Shown here: in pieces, positions 11,020-22,743 of the stretch
Position numbering within the stretch: position 1 is the first letter of the stretch
Layout: every line of letters starts with the position of its first letter
Source of the DNA: Inia geoffrensis
Lineage: Eukaryota; Chordata; Mammalia; Artiodactyla; Iniidae
Length of the DNA stretch: 64,000 bases
Assembly: GCA_036417435.1 (NCBI GenBank)
Contig: CM070902.1
Location: 131,491,886 to 131,555,885, forward strand
Reading direction: 5' to 3'
Translations under genes and position numbers: made by a program
The notes under the pieces: generated by a model
Databases searched by the model: none
What the model saw: only the letters and a program-made list of their open reading frames with translations
Told to the model about the DNA's origin: nothing

Positions 11020-14000
11020 GCTGGATCATATGGTAGTTCTATTTTTAGTTTTTTCAGTAACCTCCGTACTGTTTCCACAGTGCCTACACTGATTTACAAT
11101 CCCACCAACAGTGCACAGAGTTCCTTTTTCTCCACATCCTCGACAACATTTGTTATTTGTGGTCTTTTTGACGATAGTCATTCTGACAGGTGTGAGATGA
11201 TATATCATTGTGGTTTTGATTTGCATTTCTGATAATTAGTAATGTTGAGCACCTTTTCATGTGCCTTTTGGCCATTCCTATCTCTTCTTTGGAAAAATGT
11301 CTATACAGGTCTTCTGCCTATTTTTTGATTGAGTTGTTTGGATTTTTTGATATTGAGTTGTATGAGCTGTTTATATATTTTGGATATTAATCCCTTATCA
11401 GTCATAACATTTGCATATATTTCCTCTCATTCAGTAGGTTGTCTTTTTGTTTTGTTTATGGTTTTCACTGCTGTGCAGAAGTCTTTAAGTTTAATTAGGT
11501 CTCATTTATTTATTTTTGCTTTTATTTCCTTGCTTAAGGAAACTGATCCAAAAAAATACTGCTACAATTTATGTCAAAGAGTGTTCTGCCAGTGTTTTCT
11601 TCTAGGATTTTTATGATTTCCAGTCTTACATTTAGGTCTTTAATCCATTTTGAGTTTATTTTTGTATATGGTATGAGAAAACGTTATAATTTCATTCTTT
11701 CACATGTAGCTGCCCAGTTTCCAGCACCAGTTATTGAAGAGACTGTTTTTCCTCCATTGTATATTCTTGCCTCCTTTGTCATAGATTAATTGACCAGAAA
11801 TGCCTGGGTTTATTTCTGGGCTCTCTATTCTCTTCCATTGATCTATGTGTCTGTTCTTGTGCCAATACTATACTGTTTTGATGACTGTGGCTTTGTAGTA
11901 TAGTATGAAGTCAGGGAATGTGATACTTCCAGCTCCATTCTTCTTTCTCAAGATTGTTTTTACTATTTGGGGTCTTTTGTGATTCCATACAAATTTTAAA
12001 ATTATTTGTTCTAGTTTTGTGAAAAATGCCATTGGTATTTTGTTAGGGATTGCATTGAATCTGTAGATTGCCTTGGGTAGTATGGTCATTTTAACAATAT
12101 TAGTCTTCCAAATTCATGAACATGGTATATCTTTCCATCTGTTTGTGTCGTCTTCAATTTCTTTTATCAGTGTCTTATAGTTTCCTGAGTACAGGTCTTT
12201 TATCTCCTTAGGAAAGTTTATTCCTAGGTATTTTATTCTTTTTGATGTGATTGTAAATGGGATAGTTTCCTCAATTTCTGTTTCTGGTAGTTCACTGTTA
12301 GTGTACAGAAATGCAATAGGTTTTTGTATATTAATTTTGTATTCTCCAACTTTATCATCATTGATGAGCCCTAGTAGTTTTTTAGTGGCATCCTTAGGGT
12401 TTTCTGTGTATAATATGTCAACTGCAAACAATAACAGTTTTGCTTCTTCCTTTCCAGTTTGGATTCCTTTTATTTCTTTTTCTTGTTTGATTGCTATGGC
12501 TAGGACTTCCAATACTGTGTTGAATAGAAGTGGCAAGAGTGGGCATCCTCACCCTGTTCCTGATCTTAGAGGAAATGCTTTCATCTTTTCACTGTTAGGT
12601 ATGATGTTAGCTGTGGGCTTATCATATATGGCCTGTATTATGTTGAGGTATGCTCCCTGTATGTTTACTTTGTTGACAGTTTTTGTCATAAACAGGTGTT
12701 TTACATAAAAATTTTTGTCAAAAACTTTTTCTGCATCTATTGAGACAATCATATGATTTTTATTATTCAGTCTATTAATTTGTTGTTGTATCATGTTGAT
12801 TGATTTGTGGATATTGAAAAATCCTTGCATCTGGGACAGATCCCACTTGATCATGGTGTATGATCTTTTAAATATATTGTTGGATTCAGTTTGCTAATAT
12901 TTTGTTGAGGATTTCTGCATCTATGTTTATCAGTGATATTGACCTGTAATTTTCATTTTTTGTGATATCTTTCTCTGGATTTGGTATCAGGGTGATGCTG
13001 GTACCATAGAATGAGTTTGGAAGCATTCCTTCCTCTGCAGATTTTTGGAATAGTTTGAGAAAAATAGATGGTAACTCTTCCCTAAATGTTTTATAGAATT
13101 CACTTGTGACGCCATCTGGTCCTGGACATTTTTGTTGGAGTTTTTTTTTTTTTTTTTTTTAATAAATTTATTTATTTATTTATTTTTGGCTGCATTGATT
13201 TCTTCAGTGATCCATTGGTTGTTTAGTAGCATATTGTTTAGCCTTTTGTGTTTAGCCACGTGTTTGTGGTTTTTTGCATTTTTTTCTTGTAATTGAAATA
13301 GTGTTTTAGTCAGAAATGATGCTTGATATGATTTCAGTTTCCTTAAATTTACCAAGGCTTGTTTTGTGCCCTAACACGCGCAGCTTGTGATCTATCCTGG
13401 AGAATGTATTCTATGTGCACTTGAAAAGAAGGTGTATTCTGCTGCTTTTGGATGGTATGTTCTATATATATCTATTAAATTCATTTGGCCTAATGTGTCA
13501 TTTAAGGCCAGTGTTTCCTTATTGACTTTCTGTCTGAATGATCTGTCCATTAATATAAGTGGGGTGTTAAGGTCTCCTACTATTTTTGTGTTACTGTCAA
13601 TTTCTCCCTTTATGTCCGTTAGTATTTGCCTTATTTATTTAGGTGTTCCTATGTTGGGTGCATATGTATTTGCAATTGTTATATCTTCTTGAATTGATCA
13701 CTTGATAATATCATTATGTAATATTCTTTGTCTCTTATAACAGTCTTTGTCTTAAAGTCTATTTTTGTCTGATATAATTATTACTTCCCTGGCTTTCTTT
13801 CGATTTCCATTTGCATGGAATACCTTTTTCCATCTCCTCACTTTTAGCCTGTGTGTGTCTTTAGATCTGAAGTCTCTTATAGGCAGAATATATGCAGGCC
13901 TTGTTTTTATATGCATTCTGTCACTTTGTGACTTTTGATTGGAGCATTTGGTCCATTTACATTAAAAGTAGTTATTGATATGTATGTTCTTGGTGCCATT

Positions 14001-14300
14001 TTTTAAATTGTTTTTGCAGTTCTTTTTTGTTCCTTCTTTTGTTGTCTCTTATGATTTGATGATTATCTTTAGTGTTATGTTTGGATTATTTCCTCTTTTT
14101 TTTGTGTGTGTCTATTGTCGATTTTTGGTTTCTAGTTATCATCAGGTTTATACATAGCAATCTGTATACATACATGATTGTCTTAAGTTGCGGATTTCTT
14201 AATTTCAAATACATTTTAACAACTGTGCATTTGTTCTTGCCAACCCTTACAATGACTGTTTTCAACATTATATTTTACATCTTTTTGTTTTGTGTATTCC
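11020..14300 (-). pseudogene. L1 ORF2 remnant
   Basis: Separate open pieces at 12549-12854, 12114-12536, 11868-12089 and 11026-11226 match the L1 reverse transcriptase and C-terminal regions (the [15 protein letters not shown]-like and [10 protein letters not shown] blocks). The endonuclease part at 13200-14000 is recognisable only at the DNA level. About 1 kb of the fingers/endonuclease junction is missing at 13140-13200, replaced by a T-rich SINE tail. Confidence 0.75.
13139..13199 (-). repeat. SINE tail fragment at an L1 deletion junction
   Basis: A 20-T run followed by aataaatttatttatttatt and ttttggctgcattg, the A-rich tail and first bases of an antisense CHR SINE with the rest missing. 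It marks the spot where ORF2 sequence is lost. Confidence 0.6.
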
Positions 14301-14479
14301 TTAACTCCTTATTACAGACATAGATGATTTTACTAGTTTTGTCTTTTAGCCTTCCTACTAGCTTTGTATGTAGTTGATTTACTACCTTTACTATATATTT
14401 GCCTTCACCAGTGAGCTTTTTCCTTTGTAGTTTTCATGTTTCTAGTTGTGGCCTTTTCTTTTTCTCTTAGAGAAGTCCT

Positions 14480-15291
14480 TGTAACATTCCTTGTAAAGAT
14501 GATTTGGTGGTGTTGAACTCTTCTAGCTTTTGCTTGTCTGCAAAACTTTTCGTCTCTTCATCAAATCTGAATGAAAGCCTTGCCAGGTAGAGTATTCCTG
14601 GTGCTAGGTTTTCCCCTTTCAACACTTTAAGTATATCGTGCCACTCCCTTCTGGCCTGCAGAGTTTGTGCTGAAAAGTCAGTTGATAAACTTATGGGATT
14701 TCCTTTCTACATAACTTGTTGATTTTTACCTTGCTGCTTTTAATATTCTCTATCTTTAATTTTTGCCATTTTAATTATGATGTGTCTTGGTGTGTTCCTC
14801 TTTGGGTTGATCCTGTATGGGATGCCCTGTGCTTCCTGGACCTGTATGTTTGCTTCCTATTCCAGGTTAGGGAGCTTTTCAGCTCTTATGTCTGCCAGTA
14901 TGTTCTCTGCCCCTTTCTATTTCTCTTCTCCTTCTGGGACCTCTGTGATGCAAATATTAGTATGCCTGATGTTGAAGTGGAGCTCTCTTAAACTGTACTC
15001 ATTTCTTTTTATTTGTTTTTCTTTTTTCTGTTCAGCTTCAGTGATATCCACTATTCTGTCTTCCAGTTCACTGATCTGTTCCCTTGTATCGTTTAATCTA
15101 CTGTTGATTCCTTCTAGTGTATTTTTCATTACAGTTATTGTGTTCTTCATTTCTTTTTGGTACTCCTTTATATCTTCTAACTCTTTGTTATGAACTTCTA
15201 ACTTCTCACTCATCCATTCTTCTTCCAAGTTCTTTGATAGTCTTACGATCATTACCCTGAACTCTTTCTTGGGTAGATTGCCTATCTCCAC
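14480..15291 (-). pseudogene. L1 ORF1 remnant
   Basis: A 124-codon open piece at 14917-15291 shows the L1 ORF1p coiled coil (ISELEDRIVDITEAEQKKEK) and ends VPEGEEK, the classic ORF1p segment. Further along (to 14480) the homologous RNA-binding and C-terminal part is visible but split by stops. It is an RNA-binding retrotransposon protein, no longer intact. Confidence 0.8.
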
Positions 15292-15399
15292 TTCACTTAG
15301 CCTTCTTCCAGGGTTTTATCTTGTTTCTTCATTTGGAACATGTTCCTCTGTTGCCTCATTTTGCCTAATTTGCTGTTTTTATTTCTATGTATCTGGTAG

Positions 15400-16300
15400 A
15401 CTGGTTACATCTGACCTTGGAGAAGTGGCTCTTTGTAGGAGATGTCCTATCAGCACACTCCCCTCTGGTCATCAGAGCTATATGCTATAAGCGTGCCCCC
15501 TATGTGGACTGCATGGCACCTTCTCTCATGGAGGGCTGTCTAATGTGGGTGGTTTGGTTGGCATGGCTGGCCCCTCGTCCAGTTGGTTGCTGGACCCTGC
15601 CATGTGCACAGGCTGCCAGCTGCTGTTTGGCAGGGCTGGGTCACAAGGTCACTGGGTGCAGAACCCCAGGGGGTCCCAGGGCTAGTGCTGGCTCACTGAT
15701 GAGCAGAGCCAGATTCTGGGGTGGGTGGTTGTGGGGCCTAGGCATCAGAACTGGTGTCAGACTGCTATTGGGTGGGACTGGTTCCTGACATAGCTGGTGT
15801 GGAACCCAGGGTGTCCAGAAGCTTGTGTCAGCCCCCTGCTTAGTGGGGCCAGATCCTGGAGTGACTGGCTGAGGGGTGTCTCAGAGCTGGTGTTGTCCTG
15901 CTGGTGGGTGTGGCTGGCTTGTCCTGAGGCTAGAGGTGGCTCACTGGTGGGCAGGGCCTAAACCCATAGCATTTGGCGGCCAGTGCCTGCTCACTGGTGT
16001 GTGGAGCTGGGTTCCAGGGTCTCTCGCTGTAGGGCCATGGGGGTTCTGAGTCTAGTGCCTGGGCACTGGTGTATGGGGCCAGGTCCTGGGCCCTCTGGTG
16101 GACAGGGCTGTGTCCAGGGGTGGCTGTGGGCTCAGAGGCTCTTAAGGTAACCTGCCTTCTGATGGGTGGGGCTGCAAGTAACATGCTCAGCTAGTTACTT
16201 GGCTTGACATATCCCAGTACTGGTGCCTGTAGTCTGGTGGGTGGGGGTGGGGTGGGGTGGCAGACCGGGTCCCAAGGCTAGTAAGCTAGAAGGAGAATTC
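15400..16300 (-). repeat. GC-rich degenerate tandem units in the L1 5' UTR
   Basis: On the + strand, repeated 'gctcactggtgggcagggc' and 'ccaggtcctggg' type blocks recur at roughly 60-80 base intervals. The segment is much richer in GC than its surroundings. It corresponds to the internal promoter region of the L1. The 133-codon open frame here is a by-product. Confidence 0.6.
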
Positions 16301-17009
16301 CAGCTGGACACTTGCCGGCATCCAGCATCACTTGACAGCATCACAATTCTAGATGGACACTTCTACATGGTAGAAGGAGCTCCCCAAGATGGCTGCTGCC
16401 AGTGTCTGTTCCCCTGGGGCGAACTCCAGTTGTCTCCTGCCTCTACTTGAGACTTGCCAACATTAGCAGATGCATCTGATCCAGGCTCCCTTCAAATTAC
16501 TGCTTCTGCCCTGGGTCCCAGAGTGTGAGAAGTTTTCTGCGCACTTTAAGAATGGAGTTTCTATTTCCTACAGCCTCTGGGTCTCCCAAAAGTAAGTCCC
16601 CCGGCCTTCAAAGCCAAGTGTTCTGAGGGCTTGTTTTCCCCGTGTAAAACCCCCAGGCTGGGGAACCTAATGTGTGGGGCTCAGACCCTTCATTCCTAGG
16701 GGAGAACCTCTGCAATTGTAATTATTCTTCTGTTTGTGGGTTGCCCACCTAGTGGTATGGCTTTTGACTCTACCACAACACTGCCCCTCCTACCCACCTC
16801 CTGTGGTTCCTTCTTTGGATCTTTAGTTGTAGAAAATCTTTTCTGGTAGATTCTATCACTCTCATCAGTAGTTGTTCTGTTAATAGTTGTAAAGTTGGTG
16901 TGCCCATGAAAGGAGGTGAGCTCAAGGTTTTTGTACTCCACCGTCTTGGCCGTGATTGTCTCTCGAGGGTCTAATAAAATGGTGGAAGTTTAAACACTTA
17001 AAAAAATTA

Positions 17010-17013
17010 TATA

Positions 17014-17057
<44 letters not shown>

Positions 17058-17124
17058 TATATATTCATACATATATATATGTGTGTATATCTATATATCT
17101 GCATATCTATACCTATCTATCAAT
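17010..17124. repeat. TA/TATC simple repeat
   Basis: Runs of ATAT, GTGTGT and CTAT units between the L1 and the ERV. The final ctatctatcaat (17113-17124) is the ERV's left flank. Confidence 0.85.
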
Positions 17125-17737
17125 TGATACAGAGCAGGGCCCTTTGGGGCTCTTGGGCACAAAGCCTTTCTGAGTTCCCCATTTCTTTGATTACAGGAAA
17201 TAGCCTTTATTCAGCCTCCATGACTTTCCCTGAGTTCCAGTGGGCAGATTCAAGCAGTTGTTAATTAGGGAAGGGAGGCGATGCGAGACAAGAGAGAAAC
17301 TGTCAAGAGACACAATAGTGCAGCCTTGGGGCAAGGTCCTGGTTCCCCATCAACGGATACACACAACCATACCTTTGAGCTGTTTTGCAGATACTGAAAT
17401 CCCCTCCAGGTGGGAAGAGCTAACAAGTAATGATGGTATGCTTCCCACAAGCATGTAGACCCCAGACCAGTTGGAACCTGAAGGTTGATGTTGCTGATTC
17501 CTACTTAGCTCACCGCCAACCAACCAATCAGAAGAATGTCCACAAGCTGATCACACCCCATTACTGTAAAACTTCTCACCACCCTCTCCAAGTTGGGACA
17601 CACGGTTTTGAGGGCATTAGCCCACTGTGGCCCCCTTTGCCTGGCAAAGCAATAAAGCTATTCTTTTCTACTTCACCCAAAACTCTGTCTCCAAGATTTA
17701 ACTCAGCGTCGGGGTACAGAGGCCAGATTTGGCTTCA
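17125..17737 (+). repeat. ERV 5' LTR
   Basis: Starts TGATAC and ends GGCTTCA (TG...CA). It contains a CCAAT box (ccaaccaatcag, about 17520), a decayed TATA position (tgtaaaac, about 17564) and the polyadenylation signal AATAAA at 17651. By hand count it differs from the 3' LTR at roughly 50 of 600 aligned positions, including a 6-base insertion near 17454. Confidence 0.88.
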
Positions 17738-18130
17738 ATTTTTGGTGCGCAGTGTGGGACTGACTCAGGGACAGTCCCAGGTCGGGGGTGGGGGGGCGCT
17801 GTCCCTTGGCTTGATCGGACGCTCTGAGGTTTTCTCCACACCAGCCTCTTTCAAGAGAGCGGAAGGTTGGAGAATTCCTTTAGAGGCCAGATCACCTGGG
17901 ACTCTTGCTGGGAAAGGCCAAGCCCCAGTCTATCCTGTCCGCCATCCTGGCAGCTGGAACTCCAAGGCGGGAGTAGGGCAGAAGAGGGACCACCGTAGCA
18001 GCTGCCAAGGCCATCTCTGCCTTGAGGACATTCCTCTCTTCCTCCCCCCTCACTGCCCTGGACTTCCTACTCCAAGGAATTGTTTTGGGGAAGCAGAAAA
18101 GTAGTGTTTGGGATGTTGTGACACCTCTGC
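17738..18130 (+). other. ERV leader region
   Basis: The primer-binding-like site is followed by a GC-richer leader with a G-run (17785-17797). A 224-codon open frame covers 17430-18104 but crosses the LTR boundary, so I treat it as chance and not as a gene. Confidence 0.6.
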
Positions 18131-18381
18131 CAGTGTCTTGGTAAGCCCCCTCAGCTTGCATGCTGAGGCCACTTGGTTTGGTCTGTTTGGCGAACCTCTG
18201 GTTCCCGTTTGGGGATTTTTCCATTAGGAAGATCCAAGGCCACCGGGTTAGTGGGAGTTGGAAGCCAGTTTGAGCCTTGGGCTGTTTGTTTTTGTGTGTG
18301 TGTGTGTGGCTTCTGTTTGGCTGGCGAGGATTCTGGTTTTGCTTTCCATTTTGTGTGCGAGGCTGTTTAATTCGACTCAAC

Positions 18382-18740
18382 ATGGGAAGCGCTCCTTCTT
18401 GTATTCCATCTGATAGCCCCCCGGAAAAATTTTGGCAGATTGGTCGACTTATAACAATGAATCTATGACTAAAAAGAATAAGGTTCTATTGTAATTCTGT
18501 TTGGCCAAAGTATATTCTTAAAAGTGAGGAGAGGTGGCCTTTGCATGGTGGCCTAAATTATTATACTATTCTTCAGGTAGAATTGTTTTGTCACAGGAAT
18601 GGAAAGGCTGGGAATTCTCTCCACTCCATCTGGGCTAGCCACTCTGGGCTCCCTGAGAGCCAACTCTGGGTTTGTTCTCTTTCAAGAACTGACCCAATCT
18701 ATTTGCAAGCCTTTCTCTGGGAATGGAAGTGGAATTTTTA
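18382..18740 (+). pseudogene. ERV gag-like remnant
   Basis: The frame opens at 18382 with Met-Gly, a possible N-myristoylation start as in gammaretroviral Gag, and stops after 28 codons at 18466-18468. Matrix-like sequence, rich in Trp and Pro, appears to continue in a different frame to about 18740. At least one stop and one frameshift are present, so no functional protein is encoded. The assignment rests on resemblance to ERV1 matrix regions and needs a profile search. Confidence 0.5.
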
Positions 18741-21700
18741 AACTATACCTCCTCTGATATTCTGTCTGTGTGGCCGTAGTTTATCTGTTGTTTGTGTTTT
18801 TGTGGATATTGTTTTGGGGTAAGCCACTCAGGCTTGCACAGGATGGGAAAATTCTACCCAATCATTGCAAGCCATTTTGAGTTCTCAGTCTGGGAGTGGA
18901 AATGGAATCTTTGGGCTACACCTTGTCTGATCTTTTGTTTGTGGGACCGTGTTTGTTGTTTGTATGTATGTGTGTCAGTACTTATATTGACTGGTCGAGA
19001 TGTCTTTGCTAAATAACAGGGCTCACATGAGACAGTACCAGGGAATCCTTCCCTGCTGTGTCAGGCTTTTCCTGTGGCAGAATGCTGGTTGCGATTTTCC
19101 CTTTGGGACAAGCCTTGTTATGGGTAACCAGAGTTCTGTTCCATCTTGTAACCGCCCCCCGCCCCCCAGGGTATTGTTACAAAACTGCGAGAGACCGCTG
19201 TGCCCAGACCCTCACGAATACTTATCTAGACTACCTCTAGAAAAAAAAAAAAAAAGGTGGGGGCAGAGGGGGGAAGCCTTTTTAAAATCAAGCGGAAAAA
19301 CTGAGATTTCTGGTTGTCTTTATGTAAAAGTTAACTTGTAAATGAGCTCTATTTAATTCACTTAAAATTAAACACAAATTAAATCTAAATGTGTAGAAAA
19401 TGGGCAAGATAAATTTTGGGACCACATGATCTGGGGAGTATTCAGTACTGAACTGATATTTGCTATTGAAGGTGGCTTAAACTTGTTGGTTTGATTAATA
19501 TAGACATTTCTTTACAGTTATCAATGTTAAGTAATGCAAGTGAGGTAAGAGCTTTTGGGTAGAACTCTTTAGGAATAATTGTTTTAGGAATGTGTACTTA
19601 AGAATAATCTTTTCAGCTGCTTGGTAGCTTAAAAATTTAGAGTTAAGTTAAATGATGGAAGTTTATTGAATAGGTAGGTCATTTCCAAATAAAATATTAA
19701 GATACTGAAACATTAATTAGTGAATGTTGGCTTCCCTTGGCAGAGAGGAGACTAAAGGTATTTAGGAATCTAAAGGTATTTGGTGCCACCCTGGGATATT
19801 CTCTATAAGAAAGCACATGTTTTTAGAATTGTGCATGGTCAGAATTTTCTAAGATTAGATTATTAAATCTAGTTAGGTAGATGGATTTTGTTGGGAGTGG
19901 GCTAGGGCAAGACCAGATTCAGATTCGGTTTCTCCTTCAAAGTTTTCTTACAATACTGCTTTTGACGACAGCTCATGAGTTTCTTTGCCTTTAAGTGATC
20001 TATATTTGGTTTTGAAGTCTCTTCACTTTGGTTAAATGAAATAAGTATTGTGTGACAGATTCTAAAAGTTCTTTCAACCTCCAACGTTAAGATGCTTTAG
20101 AAGGCCGAGGCATCTCAGAGAGAAATATTTAATTAGTATGTTAAATTACATGGCATTCCTAAAAATCTAGTATGTCCTTGTAAAATGTTATCAGTCATAA
20201 TTCTAGTTATTTTAAAATGTTGCATGTTACAGCAATAACTAAGTTTCTTTTTGTCAGTCCCATTGTGATCAAATGTTTAACCATGACTTTTTAAGTCTAT
20301 GATTTGTAGACAGTTATTATTTTGTATTTTGATAAATCTCAGGTTGTACTGGTAAACTGGGTTTAAGAAATTTAAAAAAAAATACTAAGGGAAAACTTGA
20401 CGGTTTCATAAAAAGTTAACAAGAGGATTGGTTACTAAATGAACTGGTGAATATGGTTATAATTTTTATGGGTTTTGTCTGAAATGTTACTGGCTTTGAT
20501 CTGTGTTTTCCAGATATAGGAAAAAAAACTTCCCCTCAAGTTGGTTATGATTTGCAACAATTTGGTAAATTACACCTCTGTGAGTAAAATTGAGATATTT
20601 TTCTTTTCCCTCTGCCTGTTCCCTTCAAAAATTGGAGACTCTTGGTTCTGAGCAGCCTTATCAGGTGAATGAGAAAAACTGTCTCCTGGCATGTGCAGAA
20701 ATCTTGATATTTTGGGGACCTCTAAAAGAGAGAAATCCACCTAGGCAAAATCTGATGGCAGGCCTTTGATATGGCTTTCTTGGCCTTGAGAGGCCTTTTG
20801 GAAATTTAGTCTGAGACTTCTGAGGAATTACACCAGAGTCAATGTGGAAGAACCTATGTGGTCAATGGACCAATCTTATTTTAGAAACAAATTAGTCTTG
20901 GCTGTACTTGATGAACATGGGGGCAATTTTAGAAAAGAATTATGTTCCACTGAATATTAAATTCTAGTTTTGTTAATTAATGTCCGTGCTTACCAAGACT
21001 CACTTCCCAGATAGTTCCTTGTGGTTATGTTATATTGTTCCAAAATTTAATTAAATTGTCAGAAGAACACTCTAAGTTTGTTTCTGAAGCCTAACTCTGT
21101 AATCAGTCTTTGGATAAAGATCAGATGCTCCATGATCTACAACCAGGAGATTAGCACCAGGTTATGTTCATTCAAATTTAAAGGGTCACTTATGTTGGGG
21201 ACAATTAAACCCATACTAGGGATAACCAGACTAGTAACACTAGGAAACTGGGCTGGGTGCCTTATGCATAATGCCAATATATAATTTCCCTTAAAGATAA
21301 GGATTGGTACAGAACAGACTAAGTCAGAAGACCTGGGATATACTGGGCTCCACCTAATGGAACTTCTTAACTTATATTCTGAATTATGACCTTACTAATC
21401 TGCTAGCTATATTGTTTTTTATATTGCCTGTTTTGCAAAATTGTTGTTTCTTGCATTACCAAATGTGTGACTGAGCCTCTGATAAAATGATGATGTATAG
21501 TTCCATATGAGATCAATGATTGTAATAGTGTAACTCTAGATATGGGAAGAAGCAACAAGAGGGAATAGTTTCCTGGACCATAAGAGACTAGCAAGACAGG
21601 TGGCCCAGAGACTTTTGGTTACTAGTAAGTCCTAGTCCAGTAAGTAATAGCACATTGAGTGGCCTGTCAGCAAAATCTTTGCCAGACCTGGGAATGAGCA

Positions 21701-22242
21701 TTCCTAGCACAGTGGGACAAAATGGTCATGAAATGCCCCCCAAACTATGGTCAAGTTTATGATCCTGAAGGGGCTCTGCCAACTGCAAATTGCCATCTGC
21801 CTCTGCAAGGATTAGGTCAATGGCCACTGTGGCCACTGACCTTCAACACCCCCTGAAAGGAATTCAGGGTGGAAATCAGGAATGAGTCACTCTGCTCTGA
21901 GAAAAACTGGCAGAACAGGGCTTTAGATAGTTAGATCTTTTCATAAGATTTTATGAGCACAAATTCTTGCATCTTCTCATATCTAGAAAAGCACTGAAAT
22001 CATTAACGGTGACATCTGCTTTGGCTATTAAGAAGAGGAATGCAATTGGAGGTCAAAATGGAGTAGCTGTTGGTTCAGACATATGGATGTGATTTCAGAC
22101 ATGTTCCTGTATTTCTGAGAACTCGAATTTTCTGAGCTGTGTCAGACCTAGGGGATGGCACCAGCCAATCTCAAAACAGTGTCCACTGGTAACTGCAACC
22201 TTATGGTTTCAAGGTATCCCCTTGTAACTATTAAACATTTTA

Positions 22243-22353
22243 GACAATAAAATTGCTTTAGATCAGATATTAACAACAAAAGAGGAGACATATTTAATGG
22301 CCAATGGCTCCTGTTATATATATCTGAATACCATATCAGAAGTTAAAAACTAG
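22243..22353 (+). pseudogene. ERV env transmembrane-subunit-like remnant
   Basis: A 36-codon open stretch ends in TAG at 22351. It resembles the ERV1 transmembrane ectodomain around the leucine-rich and cysteine region, but the cysteine motif is not intact. Its place, about 400 bp before the polypurine tract, is right for env. No surface subunit or full frame is present. Confidence 0.45.
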
Positions 22354-22743
22354 TTAGATAAAATTACACAACTGGCTACCTGGCTACAAGTCTCCCCTTA
22401 AAGAGCCAGGTCCAGACTGGGTTTCAGGCTTAAATTTCCAGGGGATTGAGACCTTAATCATACTAAACTCAGATCCAGGACTTGGAACTCAGTAATATTT
22501 CCAACTCGGTGTCCCAAATTGAGGCAGGACTATGCCCCATTTCAGCTGGAAGTAGCCAGAGTGGTTGTCACCCTATTCCCTAAAAGATTCAGGGAAAGTT
22601 AAAAAAGGGAGATTAAAACCAAGTCCCCTGAAACCGAGTTCCTCTGCTGAGTTTATGATTAATGTCTCTATCCAAAACAGTTATTCCCTTCCTTGTCCAA
22701 CATCTGTTCTCAAGATTGAGGAGTATCAAAGAAAAGGGGGGAT

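Larger units (their letters stand above)
10256..16963 (-). mobile_element. Near full-length L1 LINE, antisense, with TSD
   Basis: Read on the minus strand, a GC-rich 5' UTR (16953 to about 15300) starts with the 'ggccaagacggtgg' block. ORF1 remnants with a coiled coil (15291-14917) and a decayed C-terminal half (to about 14480) follow. Next come ORF2 endonuclease and reverse transcriptase remnants (about 14000-11000) and a 3' UTR to about 10490. A 10-bp duplication GATTGTCTCT (10256-10265 and 16954-16963) brackets it. ORF2 is broken by many stops and by an internal deletion near 13140. A SINE sits in its tail. Confidence 0.88.

Noticed and set aside
14716..15193. Hydrophobic + strand open frames of 91 and 138 codons resembling membrane proteins
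   Set aside because: They are the antisense shadow of L1 ORF1. The coding signal is on the minus strand.
15387..15788. 133-codon + strand open frame
   Set aside because: It lies antisense in the GC-rich 5' UTR of the L1, where stop codons are rare by composition.
17430..18104. 224-codon + strand open frame
   Set aside because: It begins inside the ERV LTR and crosses the primer-binding site and leader. It resembles no retroviral or host protein.
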